64,000 nucleotides of DNA from Leptospira_A sp046736045 (GCF_046736045.1 NZ_CP177134.1:2790001-2854000), one strand, 5' to 3'; numbered from the stretch's first letter, positions 51,952 through 61,031 are shown. Notes: generated by a model from the sequence alone, not told the origin. Made by a program: numbers and translations.

Positions 51952-53855
51952 TTTAATAGCGTAAATATAAAAGTGATTCTCGTTCCTTCGTTGGGACGGG
52001 AATCAATTAAAAATTGCGCGTTATGCGCTTCCACGATTCTTTTTACGGAAGACAGCCCGAATCCGTGGCCATTTTGTTTTGTAGTGGAAAGCTTCTCGAA
52101 ATGGATTTTTTCCAAAATTTCCTTATCAATCCCTTCTCCGTTATCGCTGAAGATCAGATAAAGAAGTCCGTTCTCCTTTTCCGATTGAATCCTAAACCAA
52201 CCTGAATCGGGGATCGCATCGTAAGAATTTCTGGCGAGATTCAATATTGCCGATTTTATTTTAAAAGGATCTATATTTATATTTTCCTTATAATCGAAAT
52301 CGTAAATCAGTTCTATGTTTTTGTTTTGGAAAAGATGTAAAATATCCGGTTTAAGTGAATTGAAATAATGTTCGATGGGAACTTCCGCTTTTTTCAAGTG
52401 AAACTGGTTTTTTGCAAAATCCAGAATATTTTCCGTTATATTCCGAATCTCTTCTAACTCGCGTTTTATGTTGGAGTCCGCATTCGGATTTGAAAATTTC
52501 AAATTGAGCAATCTATTCTGAATGTCATGTACGATTTCGGAAGTAAAATGCCCGATCACTGCGAGTTTGTCCTTTTGTTTTCTTTTGATTGATTGCCTTA
52601 GTAATACTTTCAATTTTTCCTTGCTTCTGAAATTGAAGCGGTAGGTTTTACTTGATTCTCTTGCCAAATAATATGTTTGAATGAAGACGAAGGCAAACAT
52701 TCCCAAAGCAATCGTATTGGTTGTATTGACTAAATGCATGTAGTATAAAATATCATTGACTGCAAAAATAAAAATAAAACTCATACCTGCAATCATGAGT
52801 TTGGTTCCTTCTTTGATCTGGTTTTTACTGGCCTTTCCGAAAGTTATATAATGATAAATGGAGAACGAAAGATAAATTAAATCGAACACAGCCAGAGTTT
52901 TTGAAAATACGGACACAGGGAAAATGATTACGACCATCGCAAAACAAAGACATAGTGAAGATGCAATGTTCGTGAGTGTTTTTGATACCACTTCGGGAAA
53001 TATGGACAATATATAACTGTAAAACAAAGGACATGCCAGGTAAAAACTCAGATAATCAAGTTTAACTATCAATTCCCAAGGTGTTTCGGGAAATAAATAT
53101 AGTATCATTCTCTCGTCAGTGACAAGGGGACGAACACTGGATACAAGAGCCGTCAATCCGAAATAGAACAGGCTTTTTTCTTCTTGCCGTATCCAATAAA
53201 ATAATAAATGCAAAATTCCTGTAATGAACAAAGCACCGAATAAAAACAAATCGTAGCTCATTCGTATCCAAGTCCATTTCCGGATTGAATCCGCCAATCC
53301 TATGGTAGGTGGTTTCCAGATTCCTCCAATCGTATGTTCAAAGTTAGATGCATGAATGATTATCTCCATATTTCGACCGGTGGTCGGTAATATGGCCGTT
53401 TTTTTCTCCCATCTGGGAACTGAATTTTCGTTCGTTCGGGAAGGGGTGCCTACTTGAATTAATAAATTGCCGTTTATGTATACTTTGTAAGCTGTGTCGG
53501 CTTCGCTAAAACCCAAAGCCAATGGTTCATTGGACGATATTTGAGCAGGTAGTATAATATTTAAACGATAAGAACAAAAACCATAACTAGTATTAGCTTT
53601 TTTGTTCCAGTAAGCAGGCATGGAAATGTATGATTTTTCTTTTTTTTCTTCTCCGGGCTCGATCCATTCTTCCCAATAAAACTCCCAGTCTCCATCAAGT
53701 TCAATTTCCTGATTGGTTTTTGGGTTCCATAAAGATAGATCCAAATTTCCAAATTTTGCTTTCTCCGGAAAAAAAGATTCTGACGAACAATTTGTTGCTA
53801 TTATTAGAATTAGAAAAATATAGAATTGTCTAGTTCTCTTAAAAAAGAAAATCAT
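51948..53855 (-). CDS. 7TMR-DISM sensor histidine kinase
   Basis: 635 residues. The signal ends IIATNCSS, a lipobox-like site. An extracytoplasmic beta domain (about 35-190, DGDWEFYWEEW, MPAYWNKK) and seven hydrophobic helices (about 200-395) form the DISM sensor, followed by a dimerisation helix with phosphoacceptor H443 in IVHDIQNRLLNL and a HATPase domain with NLARNSYDAI, FSDNGEGID and GHGFGLSSVKRIV. The HDIQN type H-box belongs to a less common kinase group. It is divergent from a NarL-type regulator at 53854, which is presumably its partner. Its start codon shares bases with the regulator's start. Confidence 0.92.
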   Translation of the reverse strand: MIFFFKRTRQFYIFLILIIATNCSSESFFPEKAKFGNLDLSLWNPKTNQEIELDGDWEFYWEEWIEPGEEKKEKSYISMPAYWNKKANTSYGFCSYRLNIILPAQISSNEPLALGFSEADTAYKVYINGNLLIQVGTPSRTNENSVPRWEKKTAILPTTGRNMEIIIHASNFEHTIGGIWKPPTIGLADSIRKWTWIRMSYDLFLFGALFITGILHLLFYWIRQEEKSLFYFGLTALVSSVRPLVTDERMILYLFPETPWELIVKLDYLSFYLACPLFYSYILSIFPEVVSKTLTNIASSLCLCFAMVVIIFPVSVFSKTLAVFDLIYLSFSIYHYITFGKASKNQIKEGTKLMIAGMSFIFIFAVNDILYYMHLVNTTNTIALGMFAFVFIQTYYLARESSKTYRFNFRSKEKLKVLLRQSIKRKQKDKLAVIGHFTSEIVHDIQNRLLNLKFSNPNADSNIKRELEEIRNITENILDFAKNQFHLKKAEVPIEHYFNSLKPDILHLFQNKNIELIYDFDYKENINIDPFKIKSAILNLARNSYDAIPDSGWFRIQSEKENGLLYLIFSDNGEGIDKEILEKIHFEKLSTTKQNGHGFGLSSVKRIVEAHNAQFLIDSRPNEGTRITFIFTLLN

Positions 53856-54480
53856 GATACGCTTTTATTTGATAGATGACCATCCTGCAATCCGTAAAGG
53901 GATTCAGTCAATGATTCAAAATATTCCCGAGTTTAGTTTGGTCGGGGAAGCTTCTTCCGCTGAAGAGGCAATCGCCGATTTTTCATTCAAAAAAATTGAC
54001 ATCTTGATTTCCGATTTGGTTTTGCCCGGACAAAACGGTTTGGTCGCATTCGAAAAATTGAAAGTGATTCAACCTCATGCGAAAGTTGTTTTTTTAACAA
54101 TGATGAAAGATTGGGATTTTGTAAAAAAAGCTTATTTATCAGGTGCTTACGGTTACATTCCAAAAGATAGCGATACGGAGTATATAGAGACCTCCATCAG
54201 AGAAATCATATCGGGAAAAAAAATATTTCCGGAGGAGATTCTTTCGATTTTACCGATCGGATCGGAGTGGGAAGAGATTCGAAGCAAGCTGCAGGATCTT
54301 TCCAAAAGAGAAAGGGAAATTTTGGAATTGATCGCCAAAGGAAATTTGAATCGTGAGATTGCTGAAAAATTAGGGATCAGCATTCGTACTGTGGAAGGTC
54401 ACAGATCCAACCTGATTGAGAAACTGAGTTTGAATTCCGCACAAAGTTTGGTTCGCCTTGCAGCAAAGTTGTTTGGCTAA
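53854..54480 (+). CDS. NarL/LuxR-type response regulator
   Basis: 208 residues: receiver with acidic pair LIDDHPAIRKG, D54 in LISDLVLPGQNG, and K-type motif GYIPKDS; then a LuxR helix-turn-helix (about 142-205) with LSKREREILELIAKG and REIAEKLGISIRTVEGHRSNLIEKL. The output is transcriptional. The receiver's first codon overlaps the start codon of the divergent DISM kinase within CATG (53853-53856), so their promoters must lie in each other's coding sequence or in the start itself. The pair is almost certainly a two-component system. Ribosome site is weak (AAAGAAAA). Confidence 0.94.
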   Translation: MIRFYLIDDHPAIRKGIQSMIQNIPEFSLVGEASSAEEAIADFSFKKIDILISDLVLPGQNGLVAFEKLKVIQPHAKVVFLTMMKDWDFVKKAYLSGAYGYIPKDSDTEYIETSIREIISGKKIFPEEILSILPIGSEWEEIRSKLQDLSKREREILELIAKGNLNREIAEKLGISIRTVEGHRSNLIEKLSLNSAQSLVRLAAKLFG

Positions 54481-54592
54481 AGATCATTCAAAAATTTATT
54501 TATTCCTACCAAAAATCAATTTAATATTTCCTAAGAATACAAATCATTCTGGATTCCGGAACGGGTAAGTTACAAGATGACATCGGAAAAAT

Positions 54593-55870
54593 ATGCGCAC
54601 AAACATATCGAAATCAATCGGATTTGTATTTCATCTGATCATGTGCTCCCTTGTTTCCGTTATGTTTTTATTTTGTCAATCCTCGCGCTTGGACAATTCA
54701 TGTGATCCTCTTTCGGGCAAGTATCGTGATCTGATTGCCCTGGAAGCTTACTTCGAAACCGACTTGAGTCCTTGCATCAAATTGCCGGAAAAAAAAGTTT
54801 GCGAACTTTCTCTTTTTCAATCGGTTCAATCGAAATACTGGTATTTAATTCAAAATGAACTGAAACGGCAAGCGGCTATGGGTGCCAGATCACCTTCGTC
54901 TGGTTTGGTGCTATCGCCTGTGACCGGGCTTGCCAAATGGTTGGGAGGAGTTCTTGCACCTAATGGAAAAATATACGGGATTCCATATACTGAAAACAAT
55001 ATTTTGGTATTTGATCCGGGGACAAATTCCTCAAAATTAATTCCTGCACCTTTAACAGGGGCTGGCAAATGGGAGGGGGGAGTTCTCGCACCTAACGGAA
55101 AAATATATGCGATTCCCAGAAATGCCGATTCCATTTTGGTGATTGATCCGACTACAGACACTGTCACTACATTTCCATCACCCGTGACAGGAACTGCCAA
55201 GTGGAGGGGAGGAGTTTTGGCACCTAACGGTAAAATATACGGGATGCCTGTGGATCAAAATTCCATTTTGGTAATCGATCCATCCGATCATACTGCAACC
55301 AGTTTTGTATCTCCCGTAACCGGAACAAATAAATGGGAAGGAGGGGCTCTTGCACCTAACGGGAAAATTTACGGCATTCCTCTTGATTCAGATCAGATTT
55401 TAATCATTGATCCTTCCAACGATACTGCCACAAGCATTCCCGCTCCAAAAACAGGTTTGGGAAAATGGAGGCAAGGGGTTCTTACTTCCAGAGGTTTGAT
55501 TTTTGGAATGCCTTCCTCTGAAAATTCACTTTTGGTCATTGATCCTTCAGCTAACACTACTTATTATTTGAGTCCGCCGATATCCGGGACTGCCAAATGG
55601 CGCGGAGGAGTTTTGTCTCCCGATGGTAAAATCTATGCAATGCCTGCCGATGCATCGGACATTTTGATTTTTGATCCGGAAACGTATGTTAGTTCAACAT
55701 TGGCTGCAGGGCCTTCTTTTGGAAACAAATGGGGGGATGGGGTTTTGACATCTTCGGGAAAAATATTTACGATTCCGCATACGAACGATAACTTTCTGCA
55801 GATTGATACTGCTTCAAATGGTGCTTTGTGTGATTCGATATTATTGAGTGGTTATTACAATCGTTATTGA
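54593..55870 (+). CDS. Seven-repeat beta-propeller lipoprotein
   Basis: 425 residues with a signal peptide ending MFLFCQSS (lipobox, Cys28). After a Cys-containing N-terminal region (about 29-119), seven repeats of exactly 44 residues begin at V120 (120-163, 164-207, 208-251, 252-295, 296-339, 340-383, 384-425, the last incomplete). The core of each reads LAPNGKIYGIP, then ILVIDP and GKWRGG, a pattern close to Vgb/YVTN-type propellers. In DNA the period is 132 bp (54950-55870), without frame disturbance. The fold should be a seven-bladed propeller on the outer surface; ligand unknown. Confidence 0.85.
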   Translation: MRTNISKSIGFVFHLIMCSLVSVMFLFCQSSRLDNSCDPLSGKYRDLIALEAYFETDLSPCIKLPEKKVCELSLFQSVQSKYWYLIQNELKRQAAMGARSPSSGLVLSPVTGLAKWLGGVLAPNGKIYGIPYTENNILVFDPGTNSSKLIPAPLTGAGKWEGGVLAPNGKIYAIPRNADSILVIDPTTDTVTTFPSPVTGTAKWRGGVLAPNGKIYGMPVDQNSILVIDPSDHTATSFVSPVTGTNKWEGGALAPNGKIYGIPLDSDQILIIDPSNDTATSIPAPKTGLGKWRQGVLTSRGLIFGMPSSENSLLVIDPSANTTYYLSPPISGTAKWRGGVLSPDGKIYAMPADASDILIFDPETYVSSTLAAGPSFGNKWGDGVLTSSGKIFTIPHTNDNFLQIDTASNGALCDSILLSGYYNRY

Positions 55871-55902
55871 ATCTACGATATATGTTCGTTTGTGAAAAAA
55901 TA

Positions 55903-55941
55903 AAAAACCACAAATTGTATTTGGTACAACTTGTGGTTTTT
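55903..55941. terminator. Bidirectional terminator between convergent genes
   Basis: AAAAACCACAA (55903-55913) pairs with TTGTGGTTTTT (55931-55941); an inner TTGTA/TACAA (55915-55919, 55925-55929) adds five pairs across one mismatch. A-run and T-run on both sides allow it to work for the propeller gene (plus) and the lipoprotein gene (minus). Confidence 0.9.
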
Positions 55942-55949
55942 CGATTAAC

Positions 55950-56441
55950 TTACTGGATTTGTACTGTTGTACCACTCAATTCAGAGCCAGATAGGTAGAA
56001 AAAATAATCTCCGGCTGTTATGACGGTAAAGGTCGTGGTAGTTCCGTTAGCAGTTCCGAGAATGTCAGACGAAAGGGCAGTTGCCGTAGCCGGATTTACT
56101 GTAACACTACAGGAAGATCCTTTATAGACTTTTGGCGTAACTGATCCTAAATTTTTAAATACAACTTTTTGCAGGCCGGTTAAACCTTTTGTGACTACAA
56201 ATCCATTCTTTACTCCGGTAATATCCGTGAATAGAATGGTGCTTTCCGTTGTATTTGCATTGATTGTAGAAATGGAATAATTTGTGCCATTCGAATTCAA
56301 AGAACACAAAGTTCCTTGCTGGTTGGCTAAATACAGGAATAAAGCAGTCTCTCCGTCTTTGTTATCATCTTTTTTTTTGCAACTTACTGTTATTAAACCT
56401 ACCATTACAATCAGTGTAAGGGTCTTTGTTATATTCTTCAT
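55950..56441 (-). CDS. Hypothetical lipoprotein
   Basis: 163 residues from the ATG at 56441, giving a signal KNITKTLTLIVMVGLITVSC (lipobox VSC). The mature part starts KKKDDNKDGETA, similar to the lipoprotein at 51289-51951, then a beta-rich domain with Thr/Asn-rich strands (TESTILFTDITG, GTTTTFTVITAGDYFFYL). The end, DYFFYLSGSELSGTTVQIQ, resembles the C-terminal strand of a jelly-roll or Ig-type domain. It is probably a surface lipoprotein of unknown role. It converges with the propeller gene through a bidirectional terminator. Confidence 0.7.
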   Translation of the reverse strand: MKNITKTLTLIVMVGLITVSCKKKDDNKDGETALFLYLANQQGTLCSLNSNGTNYSISTINANTTESTILFTDITGVKNGFVVTKGLTGLQKVVFKNLGSVTPKVYKGSSCSVTVNPATATALSSDILGTANGTTTTFTVITAGDYFFYLSGSELSGTTVQIQ

Positions 56442-56645
56442 ATTTTTATTTTCCATAATTTAGCTTAATTCTCTATTTTGTTAATAGCTATCATTAAATA
56501 AATATTAGTATTTTATTTAATGATAATATTTTATTTTTTTATAAAATAAGGTTAAGTTGCAGTTTGAATATCAGTGTTAAATCGATGGTTGATTTTTGAA
56601 TGTAGGCGCATGTCGGATCATATGACCCCTAATGCTAAAAGTCTT

Positions 56646-56681
56646 GTTCTTATGAAAAATATAATGATTCTTCATAAGAAC
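56646..56681 (-). repeat. Long hairpin after the OmpA-like gene
   Basis: GTTCTTATGAA (56646-56656) and TTCATAAGAAC (56671-56681) form a perfect 11-bp inverted repeat with a 14-base loop. It lies 22 bp beyond the OmpA-like stop on the minus strand. The T-run is poor on either strand, so it may act as an mRNA 3' stabiliser or a weak terminator. Confidence 0.5.
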
Positions 56682-56702
56682 ATTTTACGAAATTAGATTT
56701 AG

Positions 56703-57737
56703 TTAATTTTTATCACCACTCTGAAATACTGTTTTAGGTACAACGACAATATCAACTCTTCGGTTTAACCCTTTATTCTGATTTGTTGTATTGGGAACTA
56801 TCGGCTGATATTCGCTAAATCCTGCTGCGGAGAAATTTCTAGGATTTAGTTTTTTATTTGTTAGAAGTTGATCGAGAACGGATAATGCTCTTTCCGTTGA
56901 GAGTTGCCAGTTGTTTCTATACTTATTTTTAATAGGTACGTTGTCGGTGTGGCCTTCTACCGAAAGAAAGTTTTCCGGATAAGAGGATAGAATTTCTTTT
57001 ATTTTATCAATAGCAGGAATTATTTCCGGTTTTAACTCGGCTGACCCACTATCAAAAGACAAACGATCATCAATATTGATAATCAATTTATTATGAAATC
57101 GTTTTACACGGATCTGTCCTGATTCGATTTCTTTTGAAAGTTTCTCTTCCAATTCCTTTGCCTGATCCGCCAGTCTTTCCAATTCCCGTTTTTGGTTTTT
57201 GTTTAACTGTTTCAATCCTGAAATTTCATCGACTAAATTCCTGATTCTTTCTTTTAGTTCATCAGTTTTGATTTCGTAAGTTTTTCTTAAAGTTTGTTCT
57301 TTTTGAAGATTTGTTTTTTCATCATCTTCCAGTTTTTTCCGAAGTGTATCGATTTCTTTTTGGTTCTTTTCATCCTTATTACGGGCATCTTCCAATATCC
57401 GTCTTTCTTTATCGGAACCTTTGCTTTCCAGATTCTTTTGTCTCAAATCCGAATCACGAATTTTATCGTTATAATCCGACTTATCTTTCGATCGGTTGCG
57501 TTTTTCCTGTTCCAGGCTTTCTTCCAAACCATGCAATTTGTTGGCCGCTGTATTTTTTTCCGATTCTAACATTCCTAGTTCATTTCGATATTGTCGTTTT
57601 AAATCCTGAAGTTCAAGTTCAAGAGCGTATTTTTCCTTGTAGATTTCATTATATTCTTTGGAGAAATAAATCCAATCAGCAAAGATCGAATATGGAAGTA
57701 GGGCAAGAATCAGAAATATTATTTTTTGGATTTTCAT
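56703..57737 (-). CDS. OmpA/MotB-like peptidoglycan-binding protein with coiled coil
   Basis: 344 residues. A signal peptide or N-terminal anchor (KIQKIIFLILALLPYSIFA) is followed by a long coiled coil (about 25-210, high Lys/Glu/Arg) and a C-terminal OmpA domain (about 215-335): LSFDSGSAELKPEI, VEGHTDNVPIKNKYRNNWQLS and NRRVDIVVVP. GHTDNVP with NWQLS is also typical of MotB, but no transmembrane ion-channel helix is present. It probably bridges peptidoglycan and an envelope partner. The upstream gene encodes another coiled-coil lipoprotein and they are likely a pair, spacing 5 bp. Confidence 0.9.
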   Translation of the reverse strand: MKIQKIIFLILALLPYSIFADWIYFSKEYNEIYKEKYALELELQDLKRQYRNELGMLESEKNTAANKLHGLEESLEQEKRNRSKDKSDYNDKIRDSDLRQKNLESKGSDKERRILEDARNKDEKNQKEIDTLRKKLEDDEKTNLQKEQTLRKTYEIKTDELKERIRNLVDEISGLKQLNKNQKRELERLADQAKELEEKLSKEIESGQIRVKRFHNKLIINIDDRLSFDSGSAELKPEIIPAIDKIKEILSSYPENFLSVEGHTDNVPIKNKYRNNWQLSTERALSVLDQLLTNKKLNPRNFSAAGFSEYQPIVPNTTNQNKGLNRRVDIVVVPKTVFQSGDKN

Positions 57738-57742
57738 TATGA

Positions 57743-58435
57743 TTATACTTTATCATCCGTATAAGTTTTATCCAAATTGACTTTTGGAAGTTTCAAGGTT
57801 TCCGTTTTCACTCGATCCCATTCGGATTGTTTTTTTCTCGTATCCGCTATTGTTTTTGTATGTTGAGTGTTGAATTTTTCTTTTGTAATGAAATCTTTTT
57901 CCTTGGGGGATTTTCCTGCCGATTCTTGAAAGGTTACCGCTATTCCTGCCCGCATAAGTTCCAATTCCGCAATTTTTTCGGAGAGTTTGGCTTCAAGTAG
58001 TTGGTAATAAGCATTGTCTTCCTTTACCTTTTGTGTCCAGGTTTTGAGTCTGATTTCTTCATCTGCCTTTTCGGATTCGGATATTTTAACTTCATTTAAG
58101 TAACGTTTTGCTGTTTCGTTATCTTCTTTGATTAACGCCAATTTTTCTTTGTCTTTTAATAAATCGGTTTTTGATATATGGTTTATTATTTTCTTTTTTG
58201 AAATTTGAATCGTTTGAGTGGTGACTTCATTTGCTTTTTTTTGTGCAACAACATCATTTTTCAATTGAACTACGTTATCATTCAGCACATGAATTGAATT
58301 TTTTTGATCTTCATTAAGTAATCTATCTTGTACAAATGCATCCGGAACCGTATTTATTTTTGGTTCGAACATCGCGCAATGAAGATAGAAAGGGAGAAAT
58401 AAAAACGCCTGTAACAGGTAATTTGTTTTATTCAT
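57743..58435 (-). CDS. Coiled-coil lipoprotein, partner of the OmpA-like protein
   Basis: 230 residues. A signal peptide ends LHCAMF (lipobox, Cys20). The mature part is almost entirely charged helix with heptad patterns (NEDQKNSIHVLNDNVVQLK, ISKKKIINHISKTDLLKDK, KTWTQKVKEDNAYYQLLE), up to residue about 215. No domain is recognised. It starts a two-gene unit with the OmpA/MotB-like protein five bases downstream. A periplasmic strut or adaptor role is inference. The start is the ATG at 58435. Confidence 0.7.
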   Translation of the reverse strand: MNKTNYLLQAFLFLPFYLHCAMFEPKINTVPDAFVQDRLLNEDQKNSIHVLNDNVVQLKNDVVAQKKANEVTTQTIQISKKKIINHISKTDLLKDKEKLALIKEDNETAKRYLNEVKISESEKADEEIRLKTWTQKVKEDNAYYQLLEAKLSEKIAELELMRAGIAVTFQESAGKSPKEKDFITKEKFNTQHTKTIADTRKKQSEWDRVKTETLKLPKVNLDKTYTDDKV

Positions 58436-59228
58436 CTGTCATGGTCATGATTTTTTTCCAAAAGAGTCAACAAATTAATAAATAACAAAAATTATGCGGT
58501 TGAATCGGTCGTATGAGTGATATGGCGATGTTTGTTGTTTGTCTGAATGAATAAAGAACACTGCGAGTCATTCGGTTATATAGGTATTTATTTTAGTTTT
58601 AGTTTATTATGATTTATTAATATTTTGTTAGTGCTTTGTTTTTGTGAGCCAAATTGCAAGTATTATGACTTTATTTTTCGTTATATCTTCATATAGCGCA
58701 TATTATGGGACATTTGTATACTTTCTATACTCTGGATTGTTCAAATCTGAGTGCAGAACCAGGAATGAATGGCTTTGGTCATAATTAATTTAAAATGTGG
58801 AAATTCGCTTTACTTTCCAATTGTTCATTGCCTCTCTTTGGTTAAAGGTAATGAATGATGAATATAAATATTATTGTTTCGGAGGCAGAGAATGATGATA
58901 AAGATTTGGAGTTGTTCTTTGATCTCGTTTGAGTCAGGCAATTAGTGGTAAAACCGATGTTATATTGGTTTTGTCCTATTTCGCTTATTATATGATTCTC
59001 TATACGGGATTTTTCTGTTTGTTTCTTTACGTATGTTATTTCTATAATTGTTGAAGTTTTTTCCCGATGGATTTTCACCTGGTTTCCTGGTGGCAAATGA
59101 TCTTCACCTGTTGATTTTACAGTAGCAGAAATTCTTAGCCTCTTTAGTCTTGAAAAAAATGTCATGCTCGGGTTACCGGATGCATGAAAATAAAATACAC
59201 ACTTGGAAACAAGTTGAGGAGCTAATGA
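58436..59228. other. Gene-poor AT-rich region, possibly with a decayed gene
   Basis: About 790 bp without a convincing gene. The left part (58440-58850) is strongly AT-rich and holds the promoter of the lipoprotein/OmpA pair. A minus-strand frame at 58842-59267 codes for 141 residues, but composition is odd, it overlaps the VOC gene start and no ribosome site is seen; the part from RLRISATVKSTGEDHLPPGN looks protein-like, so a decayed gene is possible. No repeat or transposase is recognised. Confidence 0.5.
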
Positions 59229-59693
59229 GTGGGAGCACGTCCTTTTAAAGTTCTTGGAATACAACAAATCGCAATCGGTGGGGAATCAAAAGAAAAGCTT
59301 TCCAAGTTTTGGGTAGAGATTATGGGACTGACAAAGGTTTCGGATTACATCAGTGAAAAAGAAAATGTAAACGAAGACATCCTATCGATGGGCAATGGTC
59401 CTTATAAAGTGGAAATTGATTTGATGCAGCCGATTGATCCGAACAAAAGTCCTAAAGTTCATGATCCGAAACTCAATCATATCGGTCTTTGGATTGATGA
59501 TTTGGCGAAAGCGGTAGAATGGCTCGGTTCGCAAGGAGTTCGTTTCACACCTGGCGGGATTCGCAAAGGGGCAAGCGGGTTTGATGTTTGTTTCATTCAC
59601 CCGAAAGGAAACGAAGAGTTCCCTTTATCGAGTGAAGGTGTGCTTGTGGAACTTGTCCAAGCTCCAGCCGATGTAATCAAAGCCTTAGGATAG
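59229..59693 (+). CDS. VOC-family (glyoxalase/dioxygenase-like) protein
   Basis: 154 residues from a GTG at 59229, preceded by GAGGAG (59216-59221); an ATG at 59225 is in another frame. The VOC fold is evident from two beta-alpha-beta-beta halves: VLGIQQIAIGGESKEKLSKFW and LNHIGLWIDDLAKAVEWL with the metal His, and VLVELVQAP near the end with the metal Glu. The first half has Gln in place of the usual His (QQIAIG), so metal binding may be altered. Similar short proteins include methylmalonyl-CoA epimerase and lactoylglutathione lyase. It overlaps the convergent membrane-protein gene by nine bases at their 3' ends. Confidence 0.88.
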   Translation: MGARPFKVLGIQQIAIGGESKEKLSKFWVEIMGLTKVSDYISEKENVNEDILSMGNGPYKVEIDLMQPIDPNKSPKVHDPKLNHIGLWIDDLAKAVEWLGSQGVRFTPGGIRKGASGFDVCFIHPKGNEEFPLSSEGVLVELVQAPADVIKALG

Positions 59694-60644
59694 ACTTTTT
59701 TTATCTTTCGAAGTTAGATTCCAAACAAAATATAAAATCAAGGCGAGAGTGGTGAGGATGACGAATTGTGCCAAATGCACAACCGTAGCATAAACAAACC
59801 CCTCGCCTGGATCTCTTCCTATCAGTATAAATCCCGAAATCACCGAAGCATGAAAGACTCCGATCCCTGATGGAGCGGAAGGAATTGCAACTCCCATGGC
59901 CCCCACAAAAATAAATAGGAGGCATTCCATCGCAGTGAAATCCATACCGATCAATTTTCCCGTGACCCAGTAGCTGACAGCGTATCCTAAGACCCAGGTA
60001 GGAAAACAGAAAAGTAAGGGTTTCAGTAGTTTGTCTCCGCGCAAAAAATCACTGAACTCTACCAAATGATGATCCAGTTTATCTTCATATAATGATTGTT
60101 TATTTATGATTGAAAATAGTTTTCTGAAAAGATTGCGGATCGGTTCTAAAAACAGTCGTAAAGAAATCAGTGCGATAATCATCAAAACGATGACTGCTCC
60201 TGATACTAAAATCAAACTTAGGTTTTTCGCTTCACCCAAACCCAAAAAAATGAGAGCAACCGCACCTACGATTACCACAGTTCCCAAATCCATTACCTTT
60301 TCTAAAAATAATTTGGAAACCAGATTGGGCAAGGGGAGTCCCGAATCATTTTTGTTGATGAGTAGTCTGACAACATCTCCACCTCTCGCGGGAAGTACCA
60401 TATTGAGTCCTACCCCTGTTACGGAAGAAACAAAAGCAGCCCAAAGGCTGATCTTTTTTTCAAGTAGGAAATACCAACGCAAAGAAAAAGGTATGAATGC
60501 CCAAAGGTTTGTAAAAATCAAGAGAACAAAAAATTCCCATCTGATATTGCCTTTGATCCTTTCAAACTCCTTCAGATCGAAATTTTTAAGAAGAAAGAAA
60601 ATAGCGATCCCTGAAACAGTCGCTCCTAAAATCCATTTTTTCAT
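59685..60644 (-). CDS. Lysylphosphatidylglycerol synthase-type transmembrane protein (YbhN/UPF0104-like)
   Basis: 319 residues with seven or eight hydrophobic segments. The conserved stretch SSVTGVGLNMVLPARGGDVVRLLI (about 90-113, read in two halves) and AIPSAPSGIGVFHASVISGF (about 253-272) are hallmarks of the LPG_synthase_TM fold found in MprF and in stand-alone YbhN proteins, which are probable lipid flippases. No soluble MprF synthase domain is attached. It is last in the five-gene minus-strand run with a HIT gene 39 bp upstream. Confidence 0.9.
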   Translation of the reverse strand: MKKWILGATVSGIAIFFLLKNFDLKEFERIKGNIRWEFFVLLIFTNLWAFIPFSLRWYFLLEKKISLWAAFVSSVTGVGLNMVLPARGGDVVRLLINKNDSGLPLPNLVSKLFLEKVMDLGTVVIVGAVALIFLGLGEAKNLSLILVSGAVIVLMIIALISLRLFLEPIRNLFRKLFSIINKQSLYEDKLDHHLVEFSDFLRGDKLLKPLLFCFPTWVLGYAVSYWVTGKLIGMDFTAMECLLFIFVGAMGVAIPSAPSGIGVFHASVISGFILIGRDPGEGFVYATVVHLAQFVILTTLALILYFVWNLTSKDKKSLS

Positions 60645-60683
60645 AATTCAGTTTCCTGTTTTGTATTATTAACGAAATATTGT

Positions 60684-61031
60684 TTAGCCCGGAGGCCATT
60701 CCAGGTGTCTTCCACCTAACATATGAAAGTGTAAGTGGAAGACCGTTTGTCCGCCGTCTTTGCCGCAGTTATTCACGACTCTATATCCTTTTTCGCTGAT
60801 TTCGAATTGAAATGCCAACTTGGGAATCTGTGTAAAAATTTTAGAGATGATATCCGCATTTTCAGTTCTGATTTCGTTCAGATTGGTTATGTGTTTTTTG
60901 GGAATGATCAGTAAATGTAACGGAGCTTGCGGTGTAATATCATGAAATACTAAAATATCATCGTCTTGGTATTCGATCTTTGCGGGAATTTGTCCTGCTA
61001 TAATTTTACAAAAGATACAATCGTCACTCAT
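60684..61031 (-). CDS. HIT-family protein (HinT-like)
   Basis: 115 residues from the ATG at 61031, preceded by GAGAGGATCAA; the upstream Met at 61076 lies inside the ROK gene. HIT motif HLHFHML is present near residue 102, plus CIFCKIIAGQIPAK at the start, the metal-binding-like Cys pair of many HinT proteins. It hydrolyses AMP-lysine and related phosphoramidates, and may help maintain cellular AMP-protein turnover. It overlaps the ROK gene by 8 bp. Confidence 0.94.
   Translation of the reverse strand: MSDDCIFCKIIAGQIPAKIEYQDDDILVFHDITPQAPLHLLIIPKKHITNLNEIRTENADIISKIFTQIPKLAFQFEISEKGYRVVNNCGKDGGQTVFHLHFHMLGGRHLEWPPG

Noticed and set aside
58842..59267. 141-residue minus-strand frame
   Set aside because: It overlaps the VOC gene start, has no ribosome site and its ends have unlikely composition. 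Kept only as a possible decayed gene in the gap entry.
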